Assembly: GCF_029892065.1 (NCBI RefSeq)
Contig: NZ_CP120373.1
Coordinates: forward strand, 3,541,001-3,605,000
Source of the DNA: Sinorhizobium garamanticum
GTDB lineage: Bacteria; Pseudomonadota; Alphaproteobacteria; Rhizobiales; Rhizobiaceae
Length of the DNA: 64,000 nucleotides
Direction: 5' to 3'
Shown piece after piece: positions 45,736 through 54,942 of this stretch; the stretch's first letter is position 1, and the number at the start of each line of letters is the position of its first letter. A program made the position numbers and the translations under genes. The notes beneath the pieces were generated by a model. It searched no databases. It was given only the letters and a program-made list of their open reading frames with translations, and was not told the DNA's origin.

Positions 45736-45841
45736 TACTGCATGATTCCTTAAATCGGAATCGATTTAAGGACAAAATCATGCAGCAATTCAAAGTGTTA
45801 CAGCGACCTTAGCGCGTCCGATTGGACGCGCGGCGCTGTAG
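45736..45841 (-). repeat. RIME1-like element, complete copy
   Basis: 106 bases, the same two palindromes as at 5187 in reverse order: CATGATTCCTTAAATCGGAA...CAAAATCATG, then TTACAGCGACC...GCGCGTCCGATTGGACGCGC...GCTGTAG. It ends 13 bases before the ATG of the secreted hydrolase. Confidence 0.85.
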
Positions 45842-45854
45842 TGGAGGATGAGAC

Positions 45855-46796
45855 ATGCTGAAAACAACCCTGATCACCCTGATCGTCGCGGCGATAGGCG
45901 CATTTTGCACGCCCGCGACAAGCGCCGCCGAGCAGGCGATAACGAAACAGGCGGCAACCCCGGCGCCGGCGAAGAGCGGGCACCTCACCGTCAACGGCAT
46001 CAACTACTATTACCAGGTCTATGGCGAGGGCGAGCCTGTGCTCCTCCTCCATGGCGGTCTGGGGATCATCGAAATGTTCGGCCCGAATCTCGCAAAACTT
46101 GCCGAGGGTCGCCAAGTGATCGGCGTCGATCTCCAGGGACACGGCCGTACGCCGCTCGGCGACCGCCCGATCGATCTCGCGGCGATGGGCGCGGACATGG
46201 GCGCGCTCGTAAAGGAGCTCGGCTACGAACAGGTCGATGTGCTCGGCTATTCGATGGGCGGCGGCGTCGCTCTGCAGATGGCAGCGCAGGCGCCCAAGAG
46301 CGTGCGGCGACTGGTGCTGGTCTCGACGCCTTATGCCAAGGATGGCTTTTATCCGGAAATAATCGCGGCGCAGGCCCAGGTGGGCGCCGGCGCGGCCGAG
46401 ATGATGAAGGAAACGCCGATGTACAAGTCCTACGCCGCCGTCGCGCCGGACGTATCGGAATTCCCGAAACTGCTCGACGCGATGGGCGAACTGATGCGAC
46501 GCGACTATGACGGATCCGCAGCCGTGGCCAAGCTCACCATGCCGGTGATGCTTATTTACGGCGACAGCGATATGTTCCGGCTGGAGCACGTCGTCGATTT
46601 CTATCACAAGCTCGGCGGTGGCCTGAAGGATGCCGGCTGGACGCGCGAGAACATGTCGAAGAACCGGCTGGCGATCCTGCCCGATCTCACGCACTACGAC
46701 ATCTTCCTCTCGCCAAAGCTCCTGGAAACGGCCTTGCCCTTCCTTAACGGCGAGAGCGGCGCGAAGAGTTGGGCGGAGGAGGTGGAGGAAAAATAG
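45855..46796 (+). CDS. Secreted alpha/beta hydrolase
   Basis: 313 residues with a signal peptide (MLKTTLITLIVAAIGAFCTP, cleavage near TSA-AEQ). The hydrolase core has the oxyanion motif LLLHGGLG, the nucleophile in LGYSMGGGVALQ (about residue 133), the acid in IYGDSDMFRLEH, and the histidine in LPDLTHYDIF. This resembles the epoxide-hydrolase/haloperoxidase type, acting in the periplasm or outside the cell; the substrate is unknown. A GGAGG ribosome site is followed by the ATG, and a complete RIME1-like element ends only 13 bases upstream of the start. Confidence 0.88.
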   Translation: MLKTTLITLIVAAIGAFCTPATSAAEQAITKQAATPAPAKSGHLTVNGINYYYQVYGEGEPVLLLHGGLGIIEMFGPNLAKLAEGRQVIGVDLQGHGRTPLGDRPIDLAAMGADMGALVKELGYEQVDVLGYSMGGGVALQMAAQAPKSVRRLVLVSTPYAKDGFYPEIIAAQAQVGAGAAEMMKETPMYKSYAAVAPDVSEFPKLLDAMGELMRRDYDGSAAVAKLTMPVMLIYGDSDMFRLEHVVDFYHKLGGGLKDAGWTRENMSKNRLAILPDLTHYDIFLSPKLLETALPFLNGESGAKSWAEEVEEK

Positions 46797-46973
46797 GCCG
46801 CCACAGTCGCGCGGGCCGCAGCAGCGGTCCGCCTCATTGGGCCACAAATATTTCTATACCCTTGGTTGAGCAACATAGTACAATCACAGTCGCAACCAAG
46901 AAAAGGCCGCCAGATCCTGCGCAAATGCAAGAGCATCGGGGGACGTCACTCAGCCAGGAAAGGACGAAGGTCT

Positions 46974-47111
46974 ATGCGCGTGATCGTGTTGTTGGTAGCG
47001 CTTTCTGCACTATGCGCGTGCTCACAAACCTCGAGGTCGACCATGGTCGACCGGTACGAACGTGGGGAAGGGGACTACTATCCGGGCATCGTACCGCCGA
47101 CCCCATTCTAG
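46974..47111 (+). CDS. Tiny lipoprotein, copy 1 of a tandem pair
   Basis: 45 residues from the ATG at 46974, with AAGG upstream. A signal segment MRVIVLLVALSALCAC ends in a lipobox-like LCAC, then SQT and a short mature part ending GEGDYYPGIVPPTPF. The gene is followed about 255 bases later by a shorter relative with the same ends (ACSQT and GEGEYYQGIVPP), so selection on the protein is likely. Predicted to be a small envelope lipoprotein (entericidin-like in size, not in sequence). Function unknown. Confidence 0.65.
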   Translation: MRVIVLLVALSALCACSQTSRSTMVDRYERGEGDYYPGIVPPTPF

Positions 47112-47366
47112 GACGCTGCCAGTATTCACGTTAGGGAAGTAACGATGCAGGAGCCCTCATCGGCCAGACTTCCTGCCCCGTTTGTCGCGTCTGTTGAATG
47201 GACGCGCTCCGTTTGCCGCAGGGGTAATGCCTCGCAGGCCAATCTTCGCTTCGCCTATAGCCGAGCACATATGAAAGAATGGTTGCGATCACCGGTAGGG
47301 AATTGATCCCGCGCCAATGCCGGAATATCAATGATCGTCAATCCGTTAGCAAAAAGTACGAGGCCT

Positions 47367-47477
47367 ATGCGCAAGATCCTATTGTTGCTCGCAGTCGCCA
47401 CTCTCGCTGCGTGCTCGCAAACCGTCCACGTCGGAGGGGAAGGGGAGTATTACCAGGGTATCGTTCCGCCGCGGTGA
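47367..47477 (+). CDS. Tiny lipoprotein, copy 2 of a tandem pair
   Basis: 36 residues, found by reading the sequence: MRKILLLLAVATLAACSQTV, then HVGGEGEYYQGIVPPR and a TGA stop at 47475. The lipobox is LAAC, a better match than in copy 1. The region around the start (TACGAGGCCTATGCGC) also resembles that of copy 1 (GACGAAGGTCTATGCGC), indicating a duplication that included the ribosome site. The mature part would be only 21 residues. Function unknown. Confidence 0.65.
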   Translation: MRKILLLLAVATLAACSQTVHVGGEGEYYQGIVPPR

Positions 47478-47737
47478 TTGTTGGGACGCCGCATAAGGCC
47501 CGACCGCTGTCGTCGGCGGCTCCTCACGACATTCCCAAGTGCCTGCGGAGCATATTCCCGGTATCTAGATCAATAGCGATGTGCGCGCGAGCAAACACCA
47601 ACGCCAGGACCTACGCGCCAGCATCTTGTGCCCATATCGCTCGTTCAGCGTCCTCCTTGCCACCTTGACGACCGTACTCTCAAGCCGCTCGCTCCGAGGG
47701 AACGAATGTTCGGCGGATTAGTAGGTCCGGAGCGGGC
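47478..47737. other. Gene-free spacer before the amidase
   Basis: 260 bases with no convincing ORF or hairpin terminator. It lies between the tiny lipoprotein gene and the amidase and should hold the amidase promoter, which I cannot place. Confidence 0.4.
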
Positions 47738-49303
47738 GTGCTACGTTCCCGGGAAATCGGTGTTTTCGACACTGTAGGGGGGGCCTTGTCGTTGATCGCT
47801 GAGTACGACGATCTGGATGGTCTCGGACTGGCCGAGTTGGTCAGGACGCGCGCAGTTTCACCACAGGAACTCGTGGAGACCGCAATAGACAGGATCGTGA
47901 CGAGGAACACGAGTTTGAACGCGGTCATCCTGACCATGTTCGATGAAGCGAGAAAGGCGGCGCTTGCAGTCGACTTCAGCGCCTCGTTTGCGGGCGTTCC
48001 TTTCCTGTTGAAGGACTTGCTCTCCACTGTCGCGGGCGTCCCAACCTCGAACGGTAACCGGCTTCTGGCGAAGCTGCCGGCGCCGGGCGACTCCGAACTC
48101 GTTACACGTTGGAAAAAAGCTGGTCTCATCGTCCTTGGGAAAACCAACACCCCGGAATTCGGGCTGACCCCCTACACTGAGCCGGGTGCCTTCGGCCCGA
48201 CGCGAAACCCGTGGGATCTGACGCGTACGCCCGGCGGCTCGAGCGGGGGCTCGGGAGCCGCCGTAGCTTCGCGTATGGTCCCGCTTGCCTCGGCCGGTGA
48301 CGGCGGCGGTTCCATCCGCATCCCGGCATCGGCATGCGGGCTTTTCGGCCTCAAGCCAACCCGCGGCCGCACGCCCGCCGGCCCGTTTGCCGGGGAGCCT
48401 TGGGCGGGCTTTGCCGTCGAACATGTTCTTACGAGGTCTGTGCGCGATTCAGCCGCCCTGCTCGACATCGTCCAAGGAGCGGATGTCGGCGCACCCCACT
48501 ATCTACCCCCGTATTCCGACTCTTTTCTCGAGGCAGTTGCGCGGACGCCAAAGAAGTTGCGAATTGCCGTATCTGCGACACCGATGCTCGGCGGCGTCGT
48601 GGAACCGGAGGTGCTGCGCGCTTTCGCCGACGCGACCAAGCTGCTCGAAGAACTGGGACATGAGGTGGTCGAGACAGCACCGTCAGTCGAAGCGGAGGCA
48701 TTCTCCCTGTCGTTTCTGACCGTTCTCGCTGCGGAGCTGAGGGTTGATATCGAAGAAGCGGCCAAGGCGGCGGGCGTCAAGATTCGCGTCGAGGATTTCG
48801 ATGAATCGACGTTCGGAATGGGTCTGCTCGGACAAGCATGCTCGGCAGGCGAACTCGCATCTGCGCTACGCTATCTCAAGCTGGCAGCCAGAGGCGTATC
48901 GGCATTCTTCGAATCGCACGATGTGCTTATGACACCCGTCCTGTCCCAAATCCCTCCGTCAATAGGCGCGCTCCAGCCATCGACGATCGAGAAGAAACTA
49001 ATTCGGGCGATCGGCCGCATGAAAGCAGCATGGCTTTTCAAAAGGCTGGGCATCGCGAAACGCCTCGCGAGCGAAACGTTCAGTTTCATACCATGGACGC
49101 CTGTATTCAATGTAACCGGACAGCCTGCGATGTCGGTGCCCCTCTTCTGGTCGGATCGCAGTCTGCCCATCGGCATGCACTTCGTCGGACGCTTCGCCGA
49201 TGAGGCGACTTTGTTTCAGCTGGCTGGCCAACTCGAAATGGCGCGACCTTGGCAGAGCAGGAAGCCACCGATGCGCGTGCCGGGGCAAGCGTCTCCCGCG
49301 TGA
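47738..49303 (+). CDS. Amidase-signature family protein
   Basis: Up to 521 residues from a GTG at 47738 with GGAG upstream. A TTG at 47786 preceded by GGGGGG is an equally good start and would begin nearer the conserved LDGLGLAELVRTRAVSPQEL. The Ser-cisSer-Lys triad is visible: the lysine in PFLLKDLLST (about residue 92) and the serines in TPGGSSGGSGAAVASRM (near 170), followed by DGGGSIRIPASACGLFGLKP. The enzyme hydrolyses a carboxylic amide; the substrate is unknown. It is not a GatA, as no gatB or gatC lies nearby and the C-terminal half differs. Appears monocistronic. Confidence 0.9.
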   Translation: MLRSREIGVFDTVGGALSLIAEYDDLDGLGLAELVRTRAVSPQELVETAIDRIVTRNTSLNAVILTMFDEARKAALAVDFSASFAGVPFLLKDLLSTVAGVPTSNGNRLLAKLPAPGDSELVTRWKKAGLIVLGKTNTPEFGLTPYTEPGAFGPTRNPWDLTRTPGGSSGGSGAAVASRMVPLASAGDGGGSIRIPASACGLFGLKPTRGRTPAGPFAGEPWAGFAVEHVLTRSVRDSAALLDIVQGADVGAPHYLPPYSDSFLEAVARTPKKLRIAVSATPMLGGVVEPEVLRAFADATKLLEELGHEVVETAPSVEAEAFSLSFLTVLAAELRVDIEEAAKAAGVKIRVEDFDESTFGMGLLGQACSAGELASALRYLKLAARGVSAFFESHDVLMTPVLSQIPPSIGALQPSTIEKKLIRAIGRMKAAWLFKRLGIAKRLASETFSFIPWTPVFNVTGQPAMSVPLFWSDRSLPIGMHFVGRFADEATLFQLAGQLEMARPWQSRKPPMRVPGQASPA

Positions 49304-49488
49304 TGTCGCCCACATTTGGTCAGCCCCGCAGAGTTTGCAGTTGAGCCTTTCATGGAGGGACCGTGTCTGGTGGAAGTCGATATGCCGATCCGCACGCTGA
49401 CAGGCCGCGTGCCGCCTCGACACGAGATTGTCACCCATGTCTTAGGGACAAAATGTTACCTATGTCTCCGGGTCGGACAAGAGAGGTT

Positions 49489-49564
49489 TGGTGGAGTCGA
49501 AGGGATTCGAACCCTCGACCTCCGCAGTGCGATTGCGGCGCTCTCCCAACTGAGCTACGACCCC
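49489..49564 (-). tRNA. tRNA-Ala (anticodon CGC)
   Basis: 76 bases including encoded CCA. The acceptor stem GGGGTCG / CGACTCC contains the G3-U70 pair that marks tRNA-Ala. The D arm is AGCTCAGTTGGGAGAGC, and the anticodon stem CCGCA / TGCGG holds the loop ATCGCAC (anticodon CGC, reading GCG). The T arm is GAGGGTTCGAATCCCTTC. Confidence 0.95.
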
Positions 49565-49711
49565 ATTAGCTGACGTGTATAAGAGAAATCCGGCGGCCAC
49601 GCCAGTGCCCGTGCACGCATCAAGGCTGTGAATCTTGGTGTCGTGCTTCGGAAGTGGTGCGGCCGCCCTCAGGTTGAGATCTCGAAAACACGGCGTTTCG
49701 CGATGCGAGCG

Positions 49712-50176
49712 TCACTTGGGCGAGGGCCAATCCGAGAGCAAGGTGATGCCGAACCTTGGCGAAGCCTCGCGCAGACGCTCGATCTCCTTGGGTGTCGGCG
49801 GTCCTGCGACTTCGCCCGGTTGAAGTTCGTGGCCGGCTTCCTTGAGAAACCGATCGAACAGAGCGGGGGTCCCGATCAAGATGTATCTGCAAGGATTACC
49901 GCTCGTGTTCATAAGCTGGTGCGGAATGCCGCGCGGCAGGAAGATACTCTCGCCCGCTGTCACGCGTTGAGGCTGGCCGTCGATCACCGCAGTCATTTCG
50001 CCTTCGATGATGTAAACCGTCTCGTCGTCGTTGGCGTGGACGTGGATCGGCGTCCTTGTGTCCCCGTCGCTCTTGTTCTCGAAGAGGCAAAACTGCCCCG
50101 CTGTCTGTTCTCCGGACAGCAGGCGTTTCATCACGACTCCTGCAAGGACAAACTCTTTGCCGTCGATATCGCTCAT
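49712..50176 (-). CDS. Cupin-domain protein
   Basis: 154 residues from the ATG at 50176 (MSDIDGKEFVLAGVVMKRLL); another ATG lies two codons upstream, and both follow GGAAAGGA. The single cupin barrel shows motif 1 (HVHANDDETVYIIEGEM at about residues 48-64, with metal-binding His, His and Glu) and motif 2 (LPRGIPHQLMNTSGNPC with His). Such proteins range from dioxygenases to sugar-binding regulators; the activity cannot be assigned. It stands alone between tRNA-Ala and nrdJ. Confidence 0.85.
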   Translation of the reverse strand: MSDIDGKEFVLAGVVMKRLLSGEQTAGQFCLFENKSDGDTRTPIHVHANDDETVYIIEGEMTAVIDGQPQRVTAGESIFLPRGIPHQLMNTSGNPCRYILIGTPALFDRFLKEAGHELQPGEVAGPPTPKEIERLREASPRFGITLLSDWPSPK

Positions 50177-50346
50177 GGTCATTTCCTTTCCACGGCTCGT
50201 GCGGATGAAGCGGGCGGGGGACCTCCATTCAGAGAGATTGGGATAAGGAACCATTCGTTGCCGCGCAGGCGGTGCAAGTCCCTTCCCGGAGCCGCCCGAT
50301 ATTCGGCGTAGCGATTAATCTGCACCAGACATGCGATACAACGCAC

Positions 50347-50370
50347 AAGAGCGGCCAACTGGCCGCTCTT
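50347..50370. terminator. Strong hairpin downstream of nrdJ
   Basis: An 11-bp perfect stem AAGAGCGGCCA / TGGCCGCTCTT with a 2-base loop lies about 50 bases after the nrdJ stop on the minus strand. The run on that side is only TCTTG, so it is a weak intrinsic terminator or 3' end structure. Confidence 0.55.
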
Positions 50371-50418
50371 TGACTTTACTTTTTTTCTGCGGCGAGGCTC
50401 ACCAACAAGCAGTGGGAC

Positions 50419-53400
50419 TCAGCTGCACCCGCTCGTCGCACCGCACGTATCGCACTTCTCACAGGTGCCATTCCTCACCATCGTGAAGTTCTGGCACTCG
50501 GAGCACATGTTGCCAGTGTAGCCCTGCATGATCGAGCGGGCGCGGCGCTCTGCCTCGACCTTCTTGGCGTCGGCCTTTGCTGAAGCGGCTTCGGCGGCGG
50601 CCTTGTCGGAGAAGAGGGCGGTTACCTCCTGCTCGACTTCTTCGGCGATCTCCTCGGCAAGCTCGGCGGCCCGCTCCTCATAATCTCGCTTGAACGCTAA
50701 GACTTCCGATGCAGCGGCCGCTATAGCCGGTTCCAGCTTGCGGGCGGTGTTGCCGGCGATCGAGGTGACCGTGGCACCACCGGATGCGCGCGCCGGTGCG
50801 GCGGTCGAGGCGCCCTTCGGCTCGGAGAGCTGGCGATCGGCCGTGCCGCCGACGATGGTCGGCTTGTAGCCCCGGGTCCAGCCGGTCGACACAAGGTTGG
50901 TCTTGCCTTCCTGGATGCCACGGCCGAGTGCGGTGTTGCTGAAGTCGGACGTGTCGACGTGGGCGAGGTCGTGGCGGCCGAGATAGGAGACGGCAAGTTC
51001 GCGGAAAACATAGTCGAGGATCGACGTCGCGTTCTTGATCGCGTCATTGCCCTGGACCATGCCGGCCGGCTCGAACTTGGTGAAGGTGAAGGCCTCCACA
51101 TATTCTTCGAGCGGCACGCCATATTGCAGGCCGAGCGAGATGGCGATGGCGAAGTTGTTCATCATCGCGCGGAAGGCGGCGCCTTCCTTGTGCATGTCGA
51201 TGAAGATCTCGCCCAAGCGGCCATCGCCGAATTCGCCGGTGCGGAGATAGACCTTGTGGCCGCCGACGATCGCCTTCTGGGTGTAGCCCTGGCGGCGATT
51301 CGGCAGTTTTTCACGGGCGCGGATGACCTTCTCGATGACGCGCTCGACGATTTTCTCGGTGACGGCGACTGCCTGGGCGGCCGCCGGCGCCTGCATCAGT
51401 TCTTCGATTGCTTCCTCTTCCTCATCGTCCTCAATCAGGGACGCGTTCAGCGGCTGCGACAGCTTGGAACCGTCGCGATAAAGCGCGTTCGCCTTCAGCG
51501 CGAGCTTCCAGGACAGCATGTAGGCGTTCTTGCAATCCTCGACGGTCGCCTCGTTCGGCATATTGATCGTCTTGGAGATCGCGCCCGAGATGAACGGCTG
51601 TGCGGCCGCCATCATGCGGATGTGGCTTTCGACCGAAAGGTAACGCTTACCGATCTTGCCGCATGGGTTGGCGCAATCGAACACCGGCAGGTGCTCGGCC
51701 TTGAGGAACGGCGCGCCTTCGAGCGTCATCGCGCCGCATACATGGATATTGGCGGCTTCGATGTCCTTCCTGGAGAAGCCCAGGTGCTCGAGCAGGTTGA
51801 AGTCGATCGAGGCGAGTTGCTCGTCGGTGACCTTCAGCGTGCCCTTGAGGAAATCGGCGCCAAGCGTCCACTGGTTGAAGACGAACTTGATGTCGAAGGC
51901 GGCCTTCAGCGCAGCGTTGACGGCCTCGATTTTCTCATCGGTGAAGCCCTTGGCCTTGAGCGTCGTCGGGTTGATTGCCGGCGCCTGGTTAAGGTTGCCA
52001 TGGCCGACGGCATAAGCCTCGATCTCGGCGATCTGGCTTTCCGAGTAACCGAGGGTGCGCAGCGCTTCCGGCACTGCGCGGTTGATGATCTTGAAGTAGC
52101 CGCCGCCGGCGAGCTTCTTGAACTTGACCAGCGCGAAGTCGGGCTCGATGCCGGTAGTGTCGCAATCCATGACGAGGCCGATCGTGCCGGTCGGCGCGAT
52201 AACGGTTGCCTGGGCATTGCGGTAGCCATGCTTCTCGCCGAGCTCAACGGCCTTGTCCCAGGCGCTCTTGGCGTGAGCGATCAGCTCCTGGTCCGGGCAA
52301 TCGGCATGAACGAGCGCGACCGGGTTGACGGACAGGCTCTCATAGCCCTTGGCTTCGCCATAGGCGGCGCGGCGATGGTTGCGCATGACGCGCAGCATGT
52401 TGTCGCGGTTGGGGGCAAAGCCCGGGAAGGGGCCAAGCTTGGCCGATATTTCGGCCGAGGTGGCATAGGCAATGCCGGTCATGATGGCGGTCAGCGCACC
52501 GGCGATGGCGCGGCCTTCGGCCGAGTCATAGGGAATGCCGGACGACATCAGCAGGCCGCCGATGTTGGCGTAGCCGAGGCCGAGCGTCCGATATTCATAG
52601 GAGAGCTCGGCGATCTCGCGGGACGGGAACTGCGCCATCATCACCGAGACTTCGAGAACAATCGTCCAGAGGCGGACGGCATGCTCATAGTCGCCGATAT
52701 TGATCCGCTTGTTCGCGGCGTCCTTGAACTGCATCAGGTTGAGCGAGGCGAGGTTGCAGGCCGTGTCGTCGAGGAACATGTATTCCGAGCACGGGTTCGA
52801 CGCGCGGATCGGGCCGGCGGCCGGGCAGGTGTGCCAGTCGTTCATCGTCGTGTTGAAGTGCAGGCCCGGATCGGCCGACGCCCAGGCGGCGTGGGAAATC
52901 GATTCCCAAAGATCGCGAGCCTTCAAGGTCTTCATCACGCGACCGTCCTTGCGGGCGGTGAGATTCCAGTCGCCATCGGCTTCGACGGCGCGCAGGAAGT
53001 CGTCCTTGATCGAAACGGAGTTGTTGGAGTTCTGGCCGGAGACGGTGAGATAGGCCTCCGAATCCCAATCCGTGTCATAGGTCTTGAACTGGATATCCTT
53101 GTAGCCCTGCCGTGCGAACTGGATGACGCGCTTGACGTAGTTTTCCGGAACCAGCGACTGCTTGGCAGCACGGATCTCGCGCTTCAGCGCCGGGTTCTGC
53201 TTCGGGTCGAAGCAGGCGTCGTCGCTGCCGTCACAATTGACGCAGGCCTTCATGATCGCCTTCAGGTGCTTCGCGACGATCTTGGAGCCGGTGACGAGGG
53301 CGGCAACCTTCTGCTCTTCCTTGACCTTCCAGTTGATGTATTCCTCGATATCCGGATGGTCGATGTCGACGACCACCATCTTGGCCGCGCGGCGAGTCGT

Positions 53401-54216
53401 GCCGCCCGACTTGATGGCGCCGGCGGCGCGGTCGCCGATCTTCAGGAAGCTCATGAGGCCGGAGGACTTGCCGCCGCCCGAGAGCTTTTCGCCTTCGCCG
53501 CGCAGGTGCGAGAAGTTGGAGCCGGTGCCGGAGCCGTATTTGAACAGGCGCGCCTCACGCACCCAGAGGTCCATGATGCCGCCCTCGTTGACGAGGTCGT
53601 CGGCAACGGACTGGATGAAGCAGGCATGCGGCTGCGGGTGCTCGTAAGCGGATTTCGACTTCGTCAGCTTGCCGGTGAAGGGATCGACATAGAAGTGGCC
53701 CTGGCCGGGGCCGTCGATGCCGTAGGCCCAGTGCAGGCCGGTGTTGAACCATTGCGGCGAGTTCGGCGCGACGCGCTGGGTGGCGAGCATATAGGCGAGT
53801 TCGTCACGGAAAGCGGCTGCATCTTCCTCCGTGTCAAAATAGCCGCCCTTCCAGCCCCAATAGGTCCAGGTGCCAGCCAGGCGATCGAAAACCTGGCGCG
53901 CATCCGTTTCGGAGCCGTACTGCTCATCCTTCGGCAGTGCCTTCAGCGCATCCGTATCGGGCACCGAGCGCCACAGGAAGGAGGGCACGTCGTTTTCCTC
54001 GACGCGCTTCAGCTTGGCCGGTACGCCCGCCTTGCGGAAATACTTCTGCGCGAGAATGTCGGCGGCGACCTGGGAGAATTGCGCGGGAACATCGATGTTC
54101 TCGAGGCGGAACACGATCGACCCATCCGGGTTCTTGATCTCACTCGTCGCCTTGCGGAAATCGATCTCGGCGTAGGCGGATTGCCCGGCCTTTGTGAAAC
54201 GGCGTTCGATCTTCAT
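50419..54216 (-). CDS. nrdJ: Adenosylcobalamin-dependent ribonucleotide reductase (class II)
   Basis: 1265 residues, the long alphaproteobacterial NrdJ. The N-terminal half has [20 protein letters not shown]. Motifs [20 protein letters not shown] near residue 480 and [20 protein letters not shown] further on match the active-site region. The C-terminal tail carries paired cysteines ([20 protein letters not shown], then CGATSGC), used for redox relay or zinc binding. It reduces ribonucleotides to deoxyribonucleotides using coenzyme B12, with no oxygen requirement. Two NrdR boxes lie upstream. No cobalamin riboswitch is visible, so control appears to be by NrdR. Confidence 0.97.
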   Translation of the reverse strand: MKIERRFTKAGQSAYAEIDFRKATSEIKNPDGSIVFRLENIDVPAQFSQVAADILAQKYFRKAGVPAKLKRVEENDVPSFLWRSVPDTDALKALPKDEQYGSETDARQVFDRLAGTWTYWGWKGGYFDTEEDAAAFRDELAYMLATQRVAPNSPQWFNTGLHWAYGIDGPGQGHFYVDPFTGKLTKSKSAYEHPQPHACFIQSVADDLVNEGGIMDLWVREARLFKYGSGTGSNFSHLRGEGEKLSGGGKSSGLMSFLKIGDRAAGAIKSGGTTRRAAKMVVVDIDHPDIEEYINWKVKEEQKVAALVTGSKIVAKHLKAIMKACVNCDGSDDACFDPKQNPALKREIRAAKQSLVPENYVKRVIQFARQGYKDIQFKTYDTDWDSEAYLTVSGQNSNNSVSIKDDFLRAVEADGDWNLTARKDGRVMKTLKARDLWESISHAAWASADPGLHFNTTMNDWHTCPAAGPIRASNPCSEYMFLDDTACNLASLNLMQFKDAANKRINIGDYEHAVRLWTIVLEVSVMMAQFPSREIAELSYEYRTLGLGYANIGGLLMSSGIPYDSAEGRAIAGALTAIMTGIAYATSAEISAKLGPFPGFAPNRDNMLRVMRNHRRAAYGEAKGYESLSVNPVALVHADCPDQELIAHAKSAWDKAVELGEKHGYRNAQATVIAPTGTIGLVMDCDTTGIEPDFALVKFKKLAGGGYFKIINRAVPEALRTLGYSESQIAEIEAYAVGHGNLNQAPAINPTTLKAKGFTDEKIEAVNAALKAAFDIKFVFNQWTLGADFLKGTLKVTDEQLASIDFNLLEHLGFSRKDIEAANIHVCGAMTLEGAPFLKAEHLPVFDCANPCGKIGKRYLSVESHIRMMAAAQPFISGAISKTINMPNEATVEDCKNAYMLSWKLALKANALYRDGSKLSQPLNASLIEDDEEEEAIEELMQAPAAAQAVAVTEKIVERVIEKVIRAREKLPNRRQGYTQKAIVGGHKVYLRTGEFGDGRLGEIFIDMHKEGAAFRAMMNNFAIAISLGLQYGVPLEEYVEAFTFTKFEPAGMVQGNDAIKNATSILDYVFRELAVSYLGRHDLAHVDTSDFSNTALGRGIQEGKTNLVSTGWTRGYKPTIVGGTADRQLSEPKGASTAAPARASGGATVTSIAGNTARKLEPAIAAAASEVLAFKRDYEERAAELAEEIAEEVEQEVTALFSDKAAAEAASAKADAKKVEAERRARSIMQGYTGNMCSECQNFTMVRNGTCEKCDTCGATSGCS

Positions 54217-54328
54217 TGTCCCGTGTCCTTTGTTGCCATGCGCCTAGGCGCAAATATCCCCGCCCGGCCGCGAGGTTCCGCAGCCAGCTCCAGCTTCCGT
54301 CATTTGAAGGAAACCCATGCCCTGGGTG

Positions 54329-54344
54329 ACCCTGTATCTTGTGA
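54329..54344 (-). promoter_or_regulatory. NrdR box, proximal copy
   Basis: ACCCTGTATCTTGTGA matches the NrdR consensus (acaCwAtATaTwGtgt) at 12 of 16 positions. It lies 113 bases upstream of the nrdJ start. Its partner begins exactly 31 bases further on. Confidence 0.65.
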
Positions 54345-54359
54345 TGATGCTGGCTGCAA

Positions 54360-54375
54360 ACACTAAATATAGTAT
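54360..54375 (-). promoter_or_regulatory. NrdR box, distal copy
   Basis: ACACTAAATATAGTAT matches the NrdR consensus at 14 of 16 positions. The 31-bp phase with the first box (three helical turns) is the arrangement known for NrdR-controlled ribonucleotide reductase operons. Confidence 0.75.
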
Positions 54376-54942
54376 TAACAAGTCATTTATGCCAGCCTGA
54401 ATGTTGCCCCAGCGGCCCAAAAATCGCGCAAAACCCTCCCGCCGCGGCCGCACGGATCATCCGTGCCGATCGCATGCCAGGACCGACGATTTGGGGAGAT
54501 GAACCGGCCTCTTAATTTCCGGTCCGCCGCCGTCGCAACGTGAAATCCATTAACCGTGAATCGGCTCGGGGCGTCAAGGGGTGGTTTGTGACGGAAGTTT
54601 GAGCGCTATATGTTGTGTGGATCGACTGTGGAAAACGGGGACATCGGTCAAGCCGTTGAAAATCAGGGACTTCAGCAGATTGCCTGCGACGATGCCGCAA
54701 CGGCAGGCGCTGGATCAAAATTTTCAAGGGTAAAAAAGCAGATGAAGGCCATACCGTAGCGCTACCCGCGATTGCAAAGACGATCTGGATGTGACGCGTA
54801 CGTGGTGATTCGGCTGCGCAGCGACATCGATGAGGCCGCACCGTGGCGATTTGAGAAAGCGCCACTACATCTGGCGTCACCGCGGCGACCACGAATCTAC
54901 CTATGCTCGGCGCTACGCCGCTCGAGATCCCGGCGGAGTGGG
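54376..54942. other. 567-bp gene-free region with an extended inverted repeat
   Basis: No convincing ORF lies between the nrdJ regulatory boxes and the DUF72 gene. At 54656-54727 TTGAAAAT pairs with ATTTTCAA around inner GCCTGC / GCAGGC, which could fold as an RNA. At 54603 GCGCTATATGTTGTGT looks like a degenerate NrdR box, and TGTGG occurs twice just after it. The nrdJ promoter should lie in the first part. Confidence 0.4.

Noticed and set aside
50959..54366. Very long plus-strand open frame (1135 codons) opposite nrdJ
   Set aside because: It is an antisense shadow of a GC-rich gene. NrdJ on the minus strand has all family motifs, while the plus-strand frame gives a low-complexity, unrecognisable protein.
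54603..54640. DnaA boxes and a third NrdR box suggesting a replication origin
   Set aside because: The TGTGG motifs are poor matches to the 9-mer, there is no AT-rich unwinding element or repABC/dnaA gene nearby, and the NrdR-like site is out of phase with the good pair.
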